Assembly: GCA_019637435.1 (NCBI GenBank)
Contig: JAHBVO010000002.1
Location: 1,217,519-1,281,518, forward strand
Length of the DNA: 64,000 nt
Direction: 5' to 3'
Source: Candidatus Obscuribacterales bacterium
GTDB taxonomy: Bacteria > Cyanobacteriota > Vampirovibrionia > Obscuribacterales > Obscuribacteraceae
Shown here one piece after another: positions 34,900-44,953 of this stretch; positions within the stretch are counted from its first letter, which is position 1, and the number at the start of each line of letters is the position of its first letter. Below the pieces are notes generated by a model, which saw only the letters and a program-made list of their open reading frames with translations, was not told the origin of the DNA and ran no database searches. Position numbers and translations under genes: made by a program.

Positions 34900-37800
34900 A
34901 TGATCGATAATTTGATTCGCGTTGCTTTGAAGCAACGGCTGCTGACGCTGATTGTCGCGGTCGGGGTGGTGGCGTTCGGGATCTGGAGCATGCTGAACAT
35001 CCCGATTGACTCGTTTCCTGATGTGAGTAATGTTCAGGTACAAATCATCACTGAACCGGAAAGCATGGCAACTGAAGAGATTGAGTTGCTCATCACCTTT
35101 CCGATTGAGAATGCTCTGAACGGGCTTCCGAAGATAAAACAGATTCGGTCTTCCTCGAGTTTTGGACTGTCCGTTGTCACGGCTATATTCGACGACGATA
35201 CGGACGTGTACTTTGCGCGACAGCTAGTGCAGCAGCGCCTGATGCAGATTGAATCCAGCCTGCCGCAGCGGGTGCGCCGGCCTGAGCTGGGACCGGTTAT
35301 TTCGAGCTTCAGTCAGGTTTATATGTATTCGCTGGAATCGGATCATTTGAATAACACCGAATTGCGAACTATCCAGGACTGGGATATCGCCCGAAAATTG
35401 CGGACCGTCCCTGGAGTTGCCAATGTCGGCAGCTTCGGCGGTTTCGTAAAACAGTATCAGTTGATAATTCACCCGATGCAGTTGCGGAAGTTTGGCATCA
35501 AGCTTGCCGACGTCGTACGAATTGTCGCCGCAAACAACGATAACATCGGCGGCAATTTCATTGAGGAAGCCGGTGAAGAGGTCGTTATACGCGGAGTCGG
35601 TCGAATCAAGACGCTCGATGACATCAAGAACATCGTTTTAAAAGAGTATAGCGGTACGCCGATAAAAGTTTCCCAAGTTGCCGATGTGACAATCGGTGAG
35701 GCTTTCCGTCGCGGATCTGCGTCGAAGGATGGGCGGGGTGAAACTGTAATAGGGATCGTCTATACGCGTAAAGGTGTCAATACAAAGGCGGTTGTGGAGC
35801 ACGTCAAAGAAAAGGTTGAGGAGATCCGGAGAGAGTTGCCACCGTCGGTGAAGCTAGTTGCGTTCTATGACCAGACCGAACTGGTCGAAAAGACCATCGA
35901 GACGGTCAAAGAAATTTTGTTCTTCAGCGGCGGACTGGTCATCGTGATTTTGACCGCTGTTTTGTTGCATATACCAAGCGCGTTGATCGTGTCTGTGATA
36001 ATTCCGATTTCGCTGCTGTTTAGTTTCATCCTCATGAAATACACGGGGCTGACCGCGAACTTGATGACGTTGGGCGCCGTCGACTTTGGTGTAATTGTCG
36101 ATGCCGGCGTCGTTATGGTGGAGAACATTTATCGCCATTTGTCGAAGGCATGGCACTCTTCCGAAAAGGTCAACACATTTGAGGTTGTGCTAAACGCCGC
36201 GCGCGAAGTCGGTCGACCGGTGGTGTTCGCAATAAGCATTATCATCGCGGTGCATCTGCCGTTGTTCGCATTGGAAGGCATCGAAGGCAAGATGTTCCAG
36301 CCTCTAGCTTTAACGTTTATCTACGCGATAACCGGATCGCTGCTGTGCTCTCTGACAATCATTCCGGTTCTCTGCTTTTGGGTATTGCGCGGGAAAATCG
36401 TAGAGCGTGAAAATCCTGCTGTAGTCTGGATTGCAAACAAATATATTCCTGTTTTGAATTTTGCTCTGGATAAACCCAAACTGGTTATAGGGGCAAGCCT
36501 CGCCTGTCTGGCAGCGAGTTTCTGCTTGCTGCCTTTTCTCGGCTCGGAGTTCATACCCACGTTAGATGAAGGCTCAATTCTTGTGAGAACGAAGATGCCG
36601 GCTAGCGTTTCGCACACAAATTCAAGACGGTATGCCGAGTCTATTGAAAAGGTTTTGATGGAGTTTCCCGAAGTAGAGGTGGTAGTTTCAAGGACCGGGA
36701 GACCGACGAACGGACCGGGACTCGATGGGGTTGATGCGTCCGATTTCTATGTCGGACTGAAACCCCTCAACACCTGGAAAACGGCGCACAGCAAAGAGGA
36801 ATTGATCAATAAAATGTCCGCTCGTCTCGAGTCTATTCCTGGTGTTTCCTACAGTTTTTCTCAGCCGATTGCCGATATGATCGACGACCTCGTTGCCGGT
36901 ATTCGTGCTGACCTCGGTATCAAAATCTTTGGAGACGACGAAAAAGTGCTGGCGAAGCTGGCTGAAGAAATTCAAGGTGAAATTTCCAGCGTACGAGGTG
37001 CCGTTGACCTGCAGCGTGAGCACCTGCTCGGTCTGCCTGAACTTCAGATTGAAGTCGACAGGCGAGCGATTGCGCGTTTCGGTTTGAACTCAGATGATGT
37101 GTTGGGAATACTCAGGGTTGCTCTTGCGGGTGACAGCGTTACCGAGGTTATCGAGGCTTACAGACGTTTCGGCGTTCTGGTTCGATACGACAAGTTGTAC
37201 CGTGATAGCCCGCAGGACATTGCCGAGATTGCCGTTGACACTCCAACTGGTGCTCGAATTCCGCTGGACCAGCTATCTAAGTTTGTAAGATCGCGTGGAC
37301 TTGTGACGATAAATCGCGAGGACGGTCAGCGAAGAACTGCAGTGCTGGCGAATGTTCGTAATAGGGACCTGGGTTCGTTCGTCGCTGAAGCTCAGGAGCG
37401 GGTGGCAAAGAATGTGAAAATTCCAAAGGGTTACAAGATTGTCTGGAGCGGTCAATTCGAAAATCAACGCAAGGCGATGGAACGGCTATCCATCGTTGTT
37501 CCGATTGTTCTCGGTTTGATTTTTATTCTGCTTTTTTCTTCGTTTAACTCAATAAAAAACGCGGCTTTGATTATGCTGAACGTTCCGTTCGCGTTAATTG
37601 GTGGCATTGTTGGTTTGTTTGTTTCTCAGCAGACGCTATCGGTTCCAGCGATCATCGGTTTTATCGCGCTGTTCGGAGTGGCTGTTCAAAACGGCGTCAT
37701 CATGCTGAGTTATATAATGCAGTTGCAGACTAGAGGCGTTGAGATTCGAGAGGCTATTGTTCAAGGTGCGACTACTCGATTGCGACCCGTTTTGATGACG

Positions 37801-37992
37801 GCGTTGGTTGCAACGATGGGTCTGTTGCCCAAAATCTTTTCGCACGGAACCGGTGCGGAAGTGCAGCGACCGCTGGCGACGGTCGTGTTTGGTGGACTGC
37901 TGACCGCCACAGCCATGACGCTCGTAGTCCTGCCTACGCTCTACCGGATTACGAACCAGAAAGATGCCGATGATTCATCGAAGCCCGTATAG
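34900..37992 (+). CDS. Heavy-metal efflux RND transporter (CusA/CzcA, HME family)
   Basis: 1030 residues, the usual size, with twelve TM helices: one near the N-terminus, two large periplasmic loops, and the TM4 motif DFGVIVDAGVVMVEN typical of HME-RND pumps. It exports monovalent or divalent metal ions by proton exchange. The Met residues that mark copper/silver pumps (CusA) were not checked position by position, so the metal is open. No adaptor (CusB/CzcB) or outer-membrane channel gene is beside it, which is unusual; partners must be elsewhere. The ribosome site is weak (GGAGA). Confidence 0.93.
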   Translation: MIDNLIRVALKQRLLTLIVAVGVVAFGIWSMLNIPIDSFPDVSNVQVQIITEPESMATEEIELLITFPIENALNGLPKIKQIRSSSSFGLSVVTAIFDDDTDVYFARQLVQQRLMQIESSLPQRVRRPELGPVISSFSQVYMYSLESDHLNNTELRTIQDWDIARKLRTVPGVANVGSFGGFVKQYQLIIHPMQLRKFGIKLADVVRIVAANNDNIGGNFIEEAGEEVVIRGVGRIKTLDDIKNIVLKEYSGTPIKVSQVADVTIGEAFRRGSASKDGRGETVIGIVYTRKGVNTKAVVEHVKEKVEEIRRELPPSVKLVAFYDQTELVEKTIETVKEILFFSGGLVIVILTAVLLHIPSALIVSVIIPISLLFSFILMKYTGLTANLMTLGAVDFGVIVDAGVVMVENIYRHLSKAWHSSEKVNTFEVVLNAAREVGRPVVFAISIIIAVHLPLFALEGIEGKMFQPLALTFIYAITGSLLCSLTIIPVLCFWVLRGKIVERENPAVVWIANKYIPVLNFALDKPKLVIGASLACLAASFCLLPFLGSEFIPTLDEGSILVRTKMPASVSHTNSRRYAESIEKVLMEFPEVEVVVSRTGRPTNGPGLDGVDASDFYVGLKPLNTWKTAHSKEELINKMSARLESIPGVSYSFSQPIADMIDDLVAGIRADLGIKIFGDDEKVLAKLAEEIQGEISSVRGAVDLQREHLLGLPELQIEVDRRAIARFGLNSDDVLGILRVALAGDSVTEVIEAYRRFGVLVRYDKLYRDSPQDIAEIAVDTPTGARIPLDQLSKFVRSRGLVTINREDGQRRTAVLANVRNRDLGSFVAEAQERVAKNVKIPKGYKIVWSGQFENQRKAMERLSIVVPIVLGLIFILLFSSFNSIKNAALIMLNVPFALIGGIVGLFVSQQTLSVPAIIGFIALFGVAVQNGVIMLSYIMQLQTRGVEIREAIVQGATTRLRPVLMTALVATMGLLPKIFSHGTGAEVQRPLATVVFGGLLTATAMTLVVLPTLYRITNQKDADDSSKPV

Positions 37993-38033
37993 GTTTTTTC
38001 TCGTGCCACTATGTGCAGTATCAAGACGATTTA

Positions 38034-39899
38034 TCAAAGCTGAGCTTTTTTTCGCGCTGCTTTTCGAGCCTTGCTTTGCTTCTCGGTTTTGGTTTCCAAA
38101 GTTACGGGCTTCGGTATTGGTTTCGACGCTTGCATCGCCAGATGGTTATCCAACCAACTGGTGACACCGTCGAGCAGAACTTTTGATTGATTCGGCAGCT
38201 CGAATATAAGATGTTCAGCGTCGCCTAGAATTAGCATCGCTTTGTCTCTGGAGGATACAGAATCGTACATCTGATAGGTCCCTTGCGGCTTTGCCAATTT
38301 GTCGGCTTGACCTTGCACGACCATGATCGGCACATTGTCTATTGAACTGCATAACTTGCTTGTGTCGATCATGAATTTGTTGAACTTGATCAATTCGATA
38401 GGAGTTAAGGAAACTTTCGCTCGTGGGTCGTGCTTCCACATCTCGCGTAAATCTTCCTGGCTAGTGGCTTGTTGAGCGAGTTGCTCGCCGATATCGAATG
38501 GCTGGGTTGGTTTTCTGAACAAGTGAAGGGCAACAAGCGCTGCAAGTTTTGCCTCACCGTACCGCTTCGCCGAAGGAGCCGAAGAGATAACGCCAGACAT
38601 TTCGCCAGCGCAGTCGCTTGCCGCCCGCAGCACAATTGCTCCGCCCATAGATTCGCCGAGTAGAAAAACCGGCTTGCCCGGCTCCCGCATTTTGATAATT
38701 TGCAACATTGATTTGACGTCATCCATTGCTCGTTCGAAGTGAACTGTCTCGCTGCCGAACTCGTGTTGCCATGCGCCGAAACCACGAACATCCATCGCGT
38801 AGACCGTGAATCCGCGTTTCGTCAATTCTTTCGCTAAGGGACCGAAGGCGCGGTTGCTCAGTCCCAATGCGTGAACACATAGAATAGCCGCTTTGGGTTT
38901 CGCTCCGGTGCTTGCAGTCCAGTTTGTGAGCGGGAGATCGCGCATTCTAAATTGTGAACTCAGCCAGAGATATTCCGACAACGTCCTGGGCGTGTTATCT
39001 TCGATGAATTCATCGCGCATCTTGTTCTGAAAGCGCACGTATGCCTTCTGATCTTCTTCAAGAGAAGTCGCCTGGTATTTCGCGGATAGCGTAAGTAGAG
39101 GATCGAGCAGTGCTAGAAGTTGAGGGGTGAACTTCGCTGTTGCATCAGTGTTTTTTGTTTCGTTATAAATCCGTGCCAGGTGTGTATGCGCCCAGAAAAG
39201 CGAAACAACTTCCGCGATATGTCCGGCTTTGACTCTAGCAGTGCAGAGTGATGTTAGCTCTTCCGCATATGGTTGAGCTTCTTCGAATTCCTTCTTCTCG
39301 ACAAGCAGTCCGGTAAGCGGTTCCAAGATTGATATTCTGATTGAATCGTTGCGATCGTATTTATTTGCTTTTGCGAGTGCAGACTTGTACATCTCGATTG
39401 CTTTCTGTTCATCAGGTAGATGAACGTACATGTCTGCTAGCCGCTTCTCTCGCAAAACACCTGCGCGTTTGCCTTCCTTCGAGGTGTTGTCATCCGAAAG
39501 ATGTTCCAGAATTTTGATGGCACTGCGGGTTTTGTTCTGTCTGTAGTAAGTGTAAGCAAGGAGATTCAACAGTTCCGCTTTCTGGGCGCGGGTGTTTTTC
39601 TTACTCAACCGTTTCTAAATCAACTTCTGCGCCGTCTCGAAGTCGCGCTTGGACAGACGCTCTACGAGTTTCTCCTCTCCCGGCACCGGTGCAGGAAGGT
39701 CTGGTATCTTTGGCGGCTCGGTCATCAAGTTCGTTGCTGCCTTAGATTCGACGGCTGCTTTGGCGGACTCTGTGACGGCTCCGGTATCAACGGGATCTGC
39801 GCTTGACTCTTGTTCATCACTTGCCGCCGCGGGCAGTGGCATAAGCAGTGAGGCGGACAGGGCTAGTGCAATTTGAAACCTGCGGTGATTTGTTGCCAT
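38034..39899 (-). pseudogene. TPR-alpha/beta-hydrolase, exported, split by an in-frame amber codon
   Basis: The frame from 39899 to 38034 would encode 621 residues but carries TAG at 39615-39617 (codon 95). The first part (signal peptide ending near AAAS, then Pro/Ala linker) runs into TPR helices: AQKLI, stop, KRLSKK. Downstream come TPRs and a monoacylglycerol-lipase-like alpha/beta-hydrolase domain with Ser in GESMGG, Asp in QADKL and His in AEHLI. A TTG at 39608 could restart a 524-residue protein lacking a signal peptide, but no ribosome site is seen. Probably one gene with a nonsense mutation or a read error. Confidence 0.75.
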
Positions 39900-40134
39900 T
39901 TGATTGAAGAGACTCCGTGACGGAACCGGTGATTTTCCGGTCGCTTAATTCTAGTATTAAACCGCGATATCCGGCAGCTTGCAACTCTCTTCCTGCATTC
40001 CGCTGGTTTGTTGAACCGCAGGGTTTCTGACTCCACCGCGATTCTCGACTCGTTTCTACCAGTCCGGCGGTTGCTGATTGTCTAAGTCGATCCCGATTGG
40101 ATTTTTTCGAGCTATACTTTATTCAGAGGTGAAT

Positions 40135-40278
40135 ATGATGCGTACAACAGCTGCTGACTCACCAATGAAGCGAACGACGGTGAACGTGATGGAAAACGTA
40201 TTTTTGTTCTTTGGATTCGTAGTGCTGTATTTTGCAATGCAACTCTGGATCCTTCCGAAGATGGGCATTCAGACTTGA
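40135..40278 (+). CDS. Small single-TM membrane protein
   Basis: 47 residues from the ATG at 40135, with GAGGTG 4 bases upstream; the frame starts further upstream at 40078 without a site. One TM helix (VFLFFGFVVLYFAMQLWIL), with a basic N-terminus. A -10-like TATACT lies about 20 bases upstream. Its stop is followed directly by an ATG, so it may be coupled to the next small ORF. Confidence 0.6.
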   Translation: MMRTTAADSPMKRTTVNVMENVFLFFGFVVLYFAMQLWILPKMGIQT

Positions 40279-40386
40279 ATGTCCCGCAACTGCTCGGTCG
40301 AGCAGAAGAGCACTAAGAAGGAAGTAGACGCTGAAGACTTTGGCTTAAAGCGCGTTGAGACGCCACCGAAGAAAGACGTGCGATAG
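40279..40386 (+). CDS. Possible small basic/acidic protein (35 residues)
   Basis: ATG directly after the stop of the TM protein (TGAATG), ending TAG at 40386. The product is charged, Lys/Glu-rich, with no hydrophobic part. It may be translated by coupling, but nothing else supports it. Confidence 0.35.
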   Translation: MSRNCSVEQKSTKKEVDAEDFGLKRVETPPKKDVR

Positions 40387-40483
40387 CAAATTCAAATTTC
40401 AATCGACCTCAGGGGGAATTACAACACAGACGTGCTGCGCTGATTCGAATACTGTTAAGGTATTGTCGAGCGGTTCTAGCGTC

Positions 40484-41146
40484 ATGATGCTCTATCGCGC
40501 ACTAAGAATTTGGATAGTGCTTACCGCCGCCTTTCTGGCGATATGTTGTCTTGCAAACTATCACCTCCTTCGCCTGGACCAAGTATTCGATAGAAGTTCC
40601 GCTTCAGAGGTTGAACCGGAACCACCGAACTCGGCTTATCCATGCTCTTTCGACATTGGTCGGAGGTGCGTGGAAACACCCAAGCCGGTATCTTTTGGCG
40701 ACATTCAAACCAGTTACATATCTCAAGCCGCGCAGCGGCAAAGTTCAGAAGCTCAGGTTATTGAATCGCTCTTATCTGATAGATTCAGCCCCTACAACGA
40801 TGTGTATGTCGGCCTGCACACGTTGTGGAGCGCAGGAATGCTAGTGACAATGATTGAAAATACTTTTCAACTCGTCTGGAAATACAGAGGCCAGAGCTTC
40901 TCTACCGTTGTGATTCTCAGTACTTTCTTTGCTTCTAAGTCGCTTCGTCGATACCGAATGGCTCACTGGAAGAGTGCTGCCATAATCTGTCTGTCCATGA
41001 CATTTTGGGGATTCCTGTTCGGTACTGATGAAATTTTCGTTGCGGTTAATAGATTTGTTGCTAGAAACGTTTACCCTCTTCTTGACGAACTGGAGTTTAG
41101 TCAAAATGCCGAGTGGCAGCGGCACAAGGGGCGTTATCGTTCATGA
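40484..41146 (+). CDS. Membrane protein of unknown function
   Basis: 220 residues from the first of two ATGs at 40484. The frame runs to 40355 but the extra part is not protein-like. One TM helix lies at residues 7-27 and two or three weaker hydrophobic stretches follow about residue 110. There is no recognised domain. It ends 5 bases before the convergent flavoprotein gene. Confidence 0.55.
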   Translation: MMLYRALRIWIVLTAAFLAICCLANYHLLRLDQVFDRSSASEVEPEPPNSAYPCSFDIGRRCVETPKPVSFGDIQTSYISQAAQRQSSEAQVIESLLSDRFSPYNDVYVGLHTLWSAGMLVTMIENTFQLVWKYRGQSFSTVVILSTFFASKSLRRYRMAHWKSAAIICLSMTFWGFLFGTDEIFVAVNRFVARNVYPLLDELEFSQNAEWQRHKGRYRS

Positions 41147-41150
41147 GTTT

Positions 41151-42437
41151 CTAGGTTTCCGCAAGCCAGCGGGCGGCGCTCTTGCCGGCCCAACGACCGC
41201 TAGCGACGCAAGCCGTGAGCAGATAGCCACCGGTGGGGGCTTCCCAGTCGAGCATTTCACCGGCGACGAAAACTCCAGGCATCCTTTTAAGCATCAGGTT
41301 TCTCTCTACTGAATCAAAGCTGACACCGCCCGCAGTGCTAATTGCTTTGTCCAGTGAATGAACTTTCTGCGTTGTGATTGGGAGTGATTTGATTGCTTTC
41401 GACAGGGCATGTGAGTCTGCGAACTTTTCTCGTTCGATAATCTCATACAGAAGTGCTTTCTTAAGAGCGTTGTTGCCTAGGACTGTTTGAAGGTGGCGTG
41501 ATATTGAACGTGAACCGCGCGGCTTGCTTAGCTCTTTAAGAACTTTATCCATTGTTCTTCCCGGCAGCAGATCGAGGAAGAATGTTGCCTTGCCATTTTC
41601 GTTAATTGACTCGCGAATACGTTTTGAAAACCAGTAAATCAAGCTGCCTTCGATGCCGTAATCCGTAATGAGAAGTTCACCTTGTTTCGTCTCTGTGCTG
41701 CCGTTTACATCTGTAAATGTCAGTGATACCGCTTTTAGTGGCTCATGCGAGAATCGTTCTCGCATGTGATTCGTCCAGCCGATGTCGAATGCACAGTTAG
41801 CGGCTTGCCATGGTCGTACTGTTACGCCTTTGTCCATCAGGATTTGCGCCCAGGTTCCAGTCGAACCAAGCTGTGGCCAGCTGGCCCCTCCGAGAGCGAG
41901 AATGGTAACATCTGGTTTTGGTACTGAAACAGTTTCGACGCTCCTGTCGCGAGGATCGGATTTTGTTTCGAATATCAATGAATCGTTTTGTCCAAACCCA
42001 ATCCATCGATGATTGTGGTGAAAACGCACACCGGCTGCGCGCAAACGGTGAACCCATGTCCTCAGCAGTGGTGCCGCTTTCATCTCTTTCGGAAAGACGC
42101 GACCTGATGTTCCAACGAAGGTTTCGATGCCCAGCTCGTGTACCCACTCTCGGAATGTATCGGGTGGAAAGTCTTCAAGAAATTCTTGCATGAATTTTTG
42201 ACGATCTCCATACCTGGAGCAAAAGGCTTCAAACGGCTCGCTATGCGTTATGTTCAATCCGCCCAATCCGGCGCGCAAAAATTTCCGACCAATGGTCGGC
42301 ATAGAGTCATATATGTCGACCCTCGCAACGGAGTCTATGAGAACTTCTGCCGCCATCAATCCGGCTGGGCCACCGCCTACAATGGCGACATTGGGACCCG
42401 AAGAATCGACGTTGAGGCTTTGCTTGGGAGGGTTCAT
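41151..42437 (-). CDS. TIGR03862-type NAD(P)/FAD flavoprotein (HI0933-like)
   Basis: 428 residues. The N-terminal FAD-binding Rossmann motif is VAIVGGGPAGLMAAE. It is followed by the family segment GRKFLRAGLGGLNITHSE. A conserved end, DWEAPTGGYLLTACVASGRWAGKSAA, marks BaiN/HI0933-like flavoproteins. It is an oxidoreductase of unknown substrate, probably cytoplasmic. It lies upstream of nothing on its own strand and is separated by about 43 bases from the end of the YchF gene. Confidence 0.88.
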   Translation of the reverse strand: MNPPKQSLNVDSSGPNVAIVGGGPAGLMAAEVLIDSVARVDIYDSMPTIGRKFLRAGLGGLNITHSEPFEAFCSRYGDRQKFMQEFLEDFPPDTFREWVHELGIETFVGTSGRVFPKEMKAAPLLRTWVHRLRAAGVRFHHNHRWIGFGQNDSLIFETKSDPRDRSVETVSVPKPDVTILALGGASWPQLGSTGTWAQILMDKGVTVRPWQAANCAFDIGWTNHMRERFSHEPLKAVSLTFTDVNGSTETKQGELLITDYGIEGSLIYWFSKRIRESINENGKATFFLDLLPGRTMDKVLKELSKPRGSRSISRHLQTVLGNNALKKALLYEIIEREKFADSHALSKAIKSLPITTQKVHSLDKAISTAGGVSFDSVERNLMLKRMPGVFVAGEMLDWEAPTGGYLLTACVASGRWAGKSAARWLAET

Positions 42438-42480
42438 CGGGAGCTCGATGTGCCGTGTTTGTAAGACCGACTATCCGGAG

Positions 42481-43581
42481 CTAGACATTGAAGCGGAAGT
42501 GCACCACATCGCCATCTGCCATGCGATATTCTTTGCCCTCAAGCCGCATGGTGCCCTTCTCCTTCGCTACTTTCTCCGAGCCGGCCGTGATGTAGTCATC
42601 GTAGCCGATGATTTCTGCGCGGATAAAACCACGTTCGAAATCAGTATGGATTATGCCTGCGCATTGCGGCGCTGTCATGCCTGATTCGAAGGGCCATGCG
42701 CGAACTTCCTTTTCGCCTGCGGTGAAATATGTTTTTAAACCGAGTTGATCGAAGGCTAGTTTGATCAAACCATTTACGCCGGAATCGCTCACTCCAAGAC
42801 TGTCGAGATAGTCTTTGCGATCTTCTGGAGTGAGAGTTGCAAGTTCTGCTTCAATCGCTGCCGAGATGACTGCAACTTTGCGGTTTTCAGAAGCCGCATG
42901 CTCTCTAAGTTTTGCGACGTATTTGTTCCCGTCTATATTTGCCAGGTCCGATTCTGCGACATTGGCGACATAGATTAGCGGTTTAGTTGAAAGCAGTTGC
43001 ATCTGTGGCAAAATTTCTCTTTCTTCGTCAGTGAGCGAGTCTATAGGCGGCGGCTCAACTGCCTGAATCGACGGCAATAGCTTCGACAGCAATTCGTGTT
43101 CGAGCGCAGATCTCTTGTCACCTTGTTTTTTTTGCTTCGCCAAGCGATCCAAACGTTTTTCAATCGAAGAGGAATCTGCCATGGCTAGCTCGATGTGGAT
43201 GGTTTCCAGATCTCGAATCGGATCGACTGCACCGTCAACGTGAACGACGTTTTCATCTTCGAAACAACGTACAACGTGAACGATAGCGTCAACTTCTCTA
43301 ATGTGCGCGAGGAATTGGTTGCCGAGACCCTCGCCCTTGCTGGCTCCGCGCACAAGACCAGCGATGTCGACGAACTCGAATGCCGCGGGAATAACTTGTT
43401 GTGGATTGACCATCGACGTCAGTTTCTCAAGCCGGTTGTCGGCCACTTTTACGATGCCGACGTTCGGGTCGATTGTGCAGAACGGATAGTTTGCACTTTC
43501 GGCTTGATATGTGCCGGTCAACGCATTAAAAAGCGTTGATTTACCAACGTTGGGAAGTCCTACGATTCCAGCCTTAAGCAT
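42481..43581 (-). CDS. ychF: Redox-regulated ATPase/GTPase YchF (OLA1)
   Basis: 366 residues, exactly family length, from the ATG at 43581 (the frame continues to 43716). Walker A GLPNVGKST, switch VDIAGLVRGASKGEGLGNQFL, the NVAES in place of NKxD that makes YchF prefer ATP, and the C-terminal TGS domain with GDVVHFRFNV at the end. It binds the ribosome or proteasome and is linked to stress responses. It is a conserved housekeeping gene, useful as a phylogenetic marker in this window. Confidence 0.97.
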   Translation of the reverse strand: MLKAGIVGLPNVGKSTLFNALTGTYQAESANYPFCTIDPNVGIVKVADNRLEKLTSMVNPQQVIPAAFEFVDIAGLVRGASKGEGLGNQFLAHIREVDAIVHVVRCFEDENVVHVDGAVDPIRDLETIHIELAMADSSSIEKRLDRLAKQKKQGDKRSALEHELLSKLLPSIQAVEPPPIDSLTDEEREILPQMQLLSTKPLIYVANVAESDLANIDGNKYVAKLREHAASENRKVAVISAAIEAELATLTPEDRKDYLDSLGVSDSGVNGLIKLAFDQLGLKTYFTAGEKEVRAWPFESGMTAPQCAGIIHTDFERGFIRAEIIGYDDYITAGSEKVAKEKGTMRLEGKEYRMADGDVVHFRFNV

Positions 43582-43929
43582 GACGATATTCCTTATGTCC
43601 GCGGCAGTGCCGTGTTTGGCGCAGCGCTGTGCCCGCACCGTTCCATTGACAAGGGTGCGAAACCTGTAGTGTCGCACGTTTGCCGGAAAACTTCGATAAA
43701 TCCGCCAGTTTTGCAAACGAATTGTAGCGCTTCAAGATCAGTCCAAAGGACGATTTTTTTGGATTGTGATCGGAATAGTCTTTAGCGCGTAACAACTCAA
43801 AGTTGTTCCGCAGGGAGCAACTTCTAAATGGAGTTGATGCAGACGGTTAAGCAGAGACGGTTTCACGCTTGACCTCAAGTGGCCGAAACACCTGCCAACC
43901 GGCGTCCGGAGGAATGAATCAGATTTATT
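43582..43929. other. 348-base divergent intergenic region
   Basis: Carries the promoters of ychF and the desaturase. One hairpin, AACAACT-CAA-AGTTGTT at 43791-43807, and a T-run at 43754-43760 are seen. No gene is visible beyond an ATG at 43914, which abuts a GGAGGA and opens a 55-codon frame overlapping the desaturase. Confidence 0.35.
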
Positions 43930-44829
43930 ATGGAAACTTTTTTGCTATCGTTTTTGGGGTTCTACATCTATCATGCGCTCGGAATCACACTCGGCTACCA
44001 CCGCTTGCTGTCGCATCGCTCAATCAAGATTCCGCTCTGGCTGGAGTACCTGGTTGTATCCGGCGGCTATTTGACTCTTGAAGGTTCGCCGATCTTTTGG
44101 GTGGCTACTCACCGCTTGCACCACAAATATTCAGACAACCCGGGAGATCCGCACTCGCCGCTCGACGGCATGTGGCACGCATTTATCTCCTGGATGTGGA
44201 AGCCGAAAGTCATCATCACAGCCGAGGACAGCAGGAGAATCGTTCCGGACTTGTACCGCGATCCGGTTTATCGCGCGTTGCATTGTGGACACAGTCAATG
44301 GGAAGGACCTCTCTGTCTGGCTATCGGGATTCTTTTCCGCGTCGCGATTTTCTTCGCGTTCGGTCCAATCGTACTTGCCGGAAATCTGGCGGCCACTGGA
44401 CTGGCATTCCTGGCACCGTTGCTCGTAAACACTATTTCCCACCTACCGCAATGCGGCTATCAAACATACGAAAGCAACGATGGAAGCCGAAACGTCTGGT
44501 ACGTTGCAGCACTTTCTATGGGAGAGGGATGGCACAATAATCACCACGCCTTTCCGCAATCAGCCCGTCATGGTCTGGCAACCAGAGAGATTGACCCGAC
44601 CTGGATCGTGATTCGAGTATTGAGTTTTCTTGGCTTAGCATCACACATTCGCTTGCCCAGCGAGAAATCCAAACAGGCTCGTTTGATAGTGAAGTCTCCT
44701 GCGGAGTGTGCCGAAACACAACAACTTCGCAGAACGGCAGCCGCGAGCGTGAAGCAAAACGTTGAATCCGAAAGGATGAGTGAGTTGCCGGAAAAAGTCA
44801 TCCGTAAGGATGAGGTTGTGCTTCACTAA
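43930..44829 (+). CDS. Acyl-CoA/lipid delta-9 fatty acid desaturase
   Basis: 299 residues. The three His boxes of membrane desaturases are present: HRLLSH (24-29), HRLHH (61-65) and HNNHH (about 205). Four TM helices surround them. It introduces a double bond into acyl chains of membrane lipids using oxygen and a di-iron centre. The ATG at 43930 is 17 bases after GGAGGA, longer than normal. An out-of-frame ATG nearer that site may act as a leader. The long gap to ychF holds the promoter. Confidence 0.92.
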   Translation: METFLLSFLGFYIYHALGITLGYHRLLSHRSIKIPLWLEYLVVSGGYLTLEGSPIFWVATHRLHHKYSDNPGDPHSPLDGMWHAFISWMWKPKVIITAEDSRRIVPDLYRDPVYRALHCGHSQWEGPLCLAIGILFRVAIFFAFGPIVLAGNLAATGLAFLAPLLVNTISHLPQCGYQTYESNDGSRNVWYVAALSMGEGWHNNHHAFPQSARHGLATREIDPTWIVIRVLSFLGLASHIRLPSEKSKQARLIVKSPAECAETQQLRRTAAASVKQNVESERMSELPEKVIRKDEVVLH

Positions 44830-44877
44830 ACTCACTAAAATAGCAACGTTCGAAACTAAGAGCTTTTCTTGCCTACA

Positions 44878-44929
44878 GTCAATCAGTCTTCGCAAGTCGC
44901 CGAGTCTTCGACATGCAAGACTGATTGAC
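44878..44929 (+). promoter_or_regulatory. 13-bp stem hairpin upstream of 44954 gene
   Basis: A 13-base arm at 44878-44890 (start GTCAATCAG) pairs with 44917-44929; a smaller stem GTCG/CGAC lies inside the 26-base loop. It ends about 12 bases before the AGGAGG site of the next gene. There is no T-tract. It could be the desaturase transcript end or an mRNA structure controlling the downstream gene. Confidence 0.45.
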
Positions 44930-44953
44930 ACTTAGCAAACGAAGGAGGCAACT

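Noticed and set aside
39615..39617. TAG as pyrrolysine
   Set aside because: No pyl context, no PYLIS-type structure, and the protein is not a methylamine methyltransferase.
43914..44081. Frame starting at the ATG next to GGAGGA before the desaturase
   Set aside because: Spacing of zero to the ribosome site and overlap with the desaturase; at most a leader.
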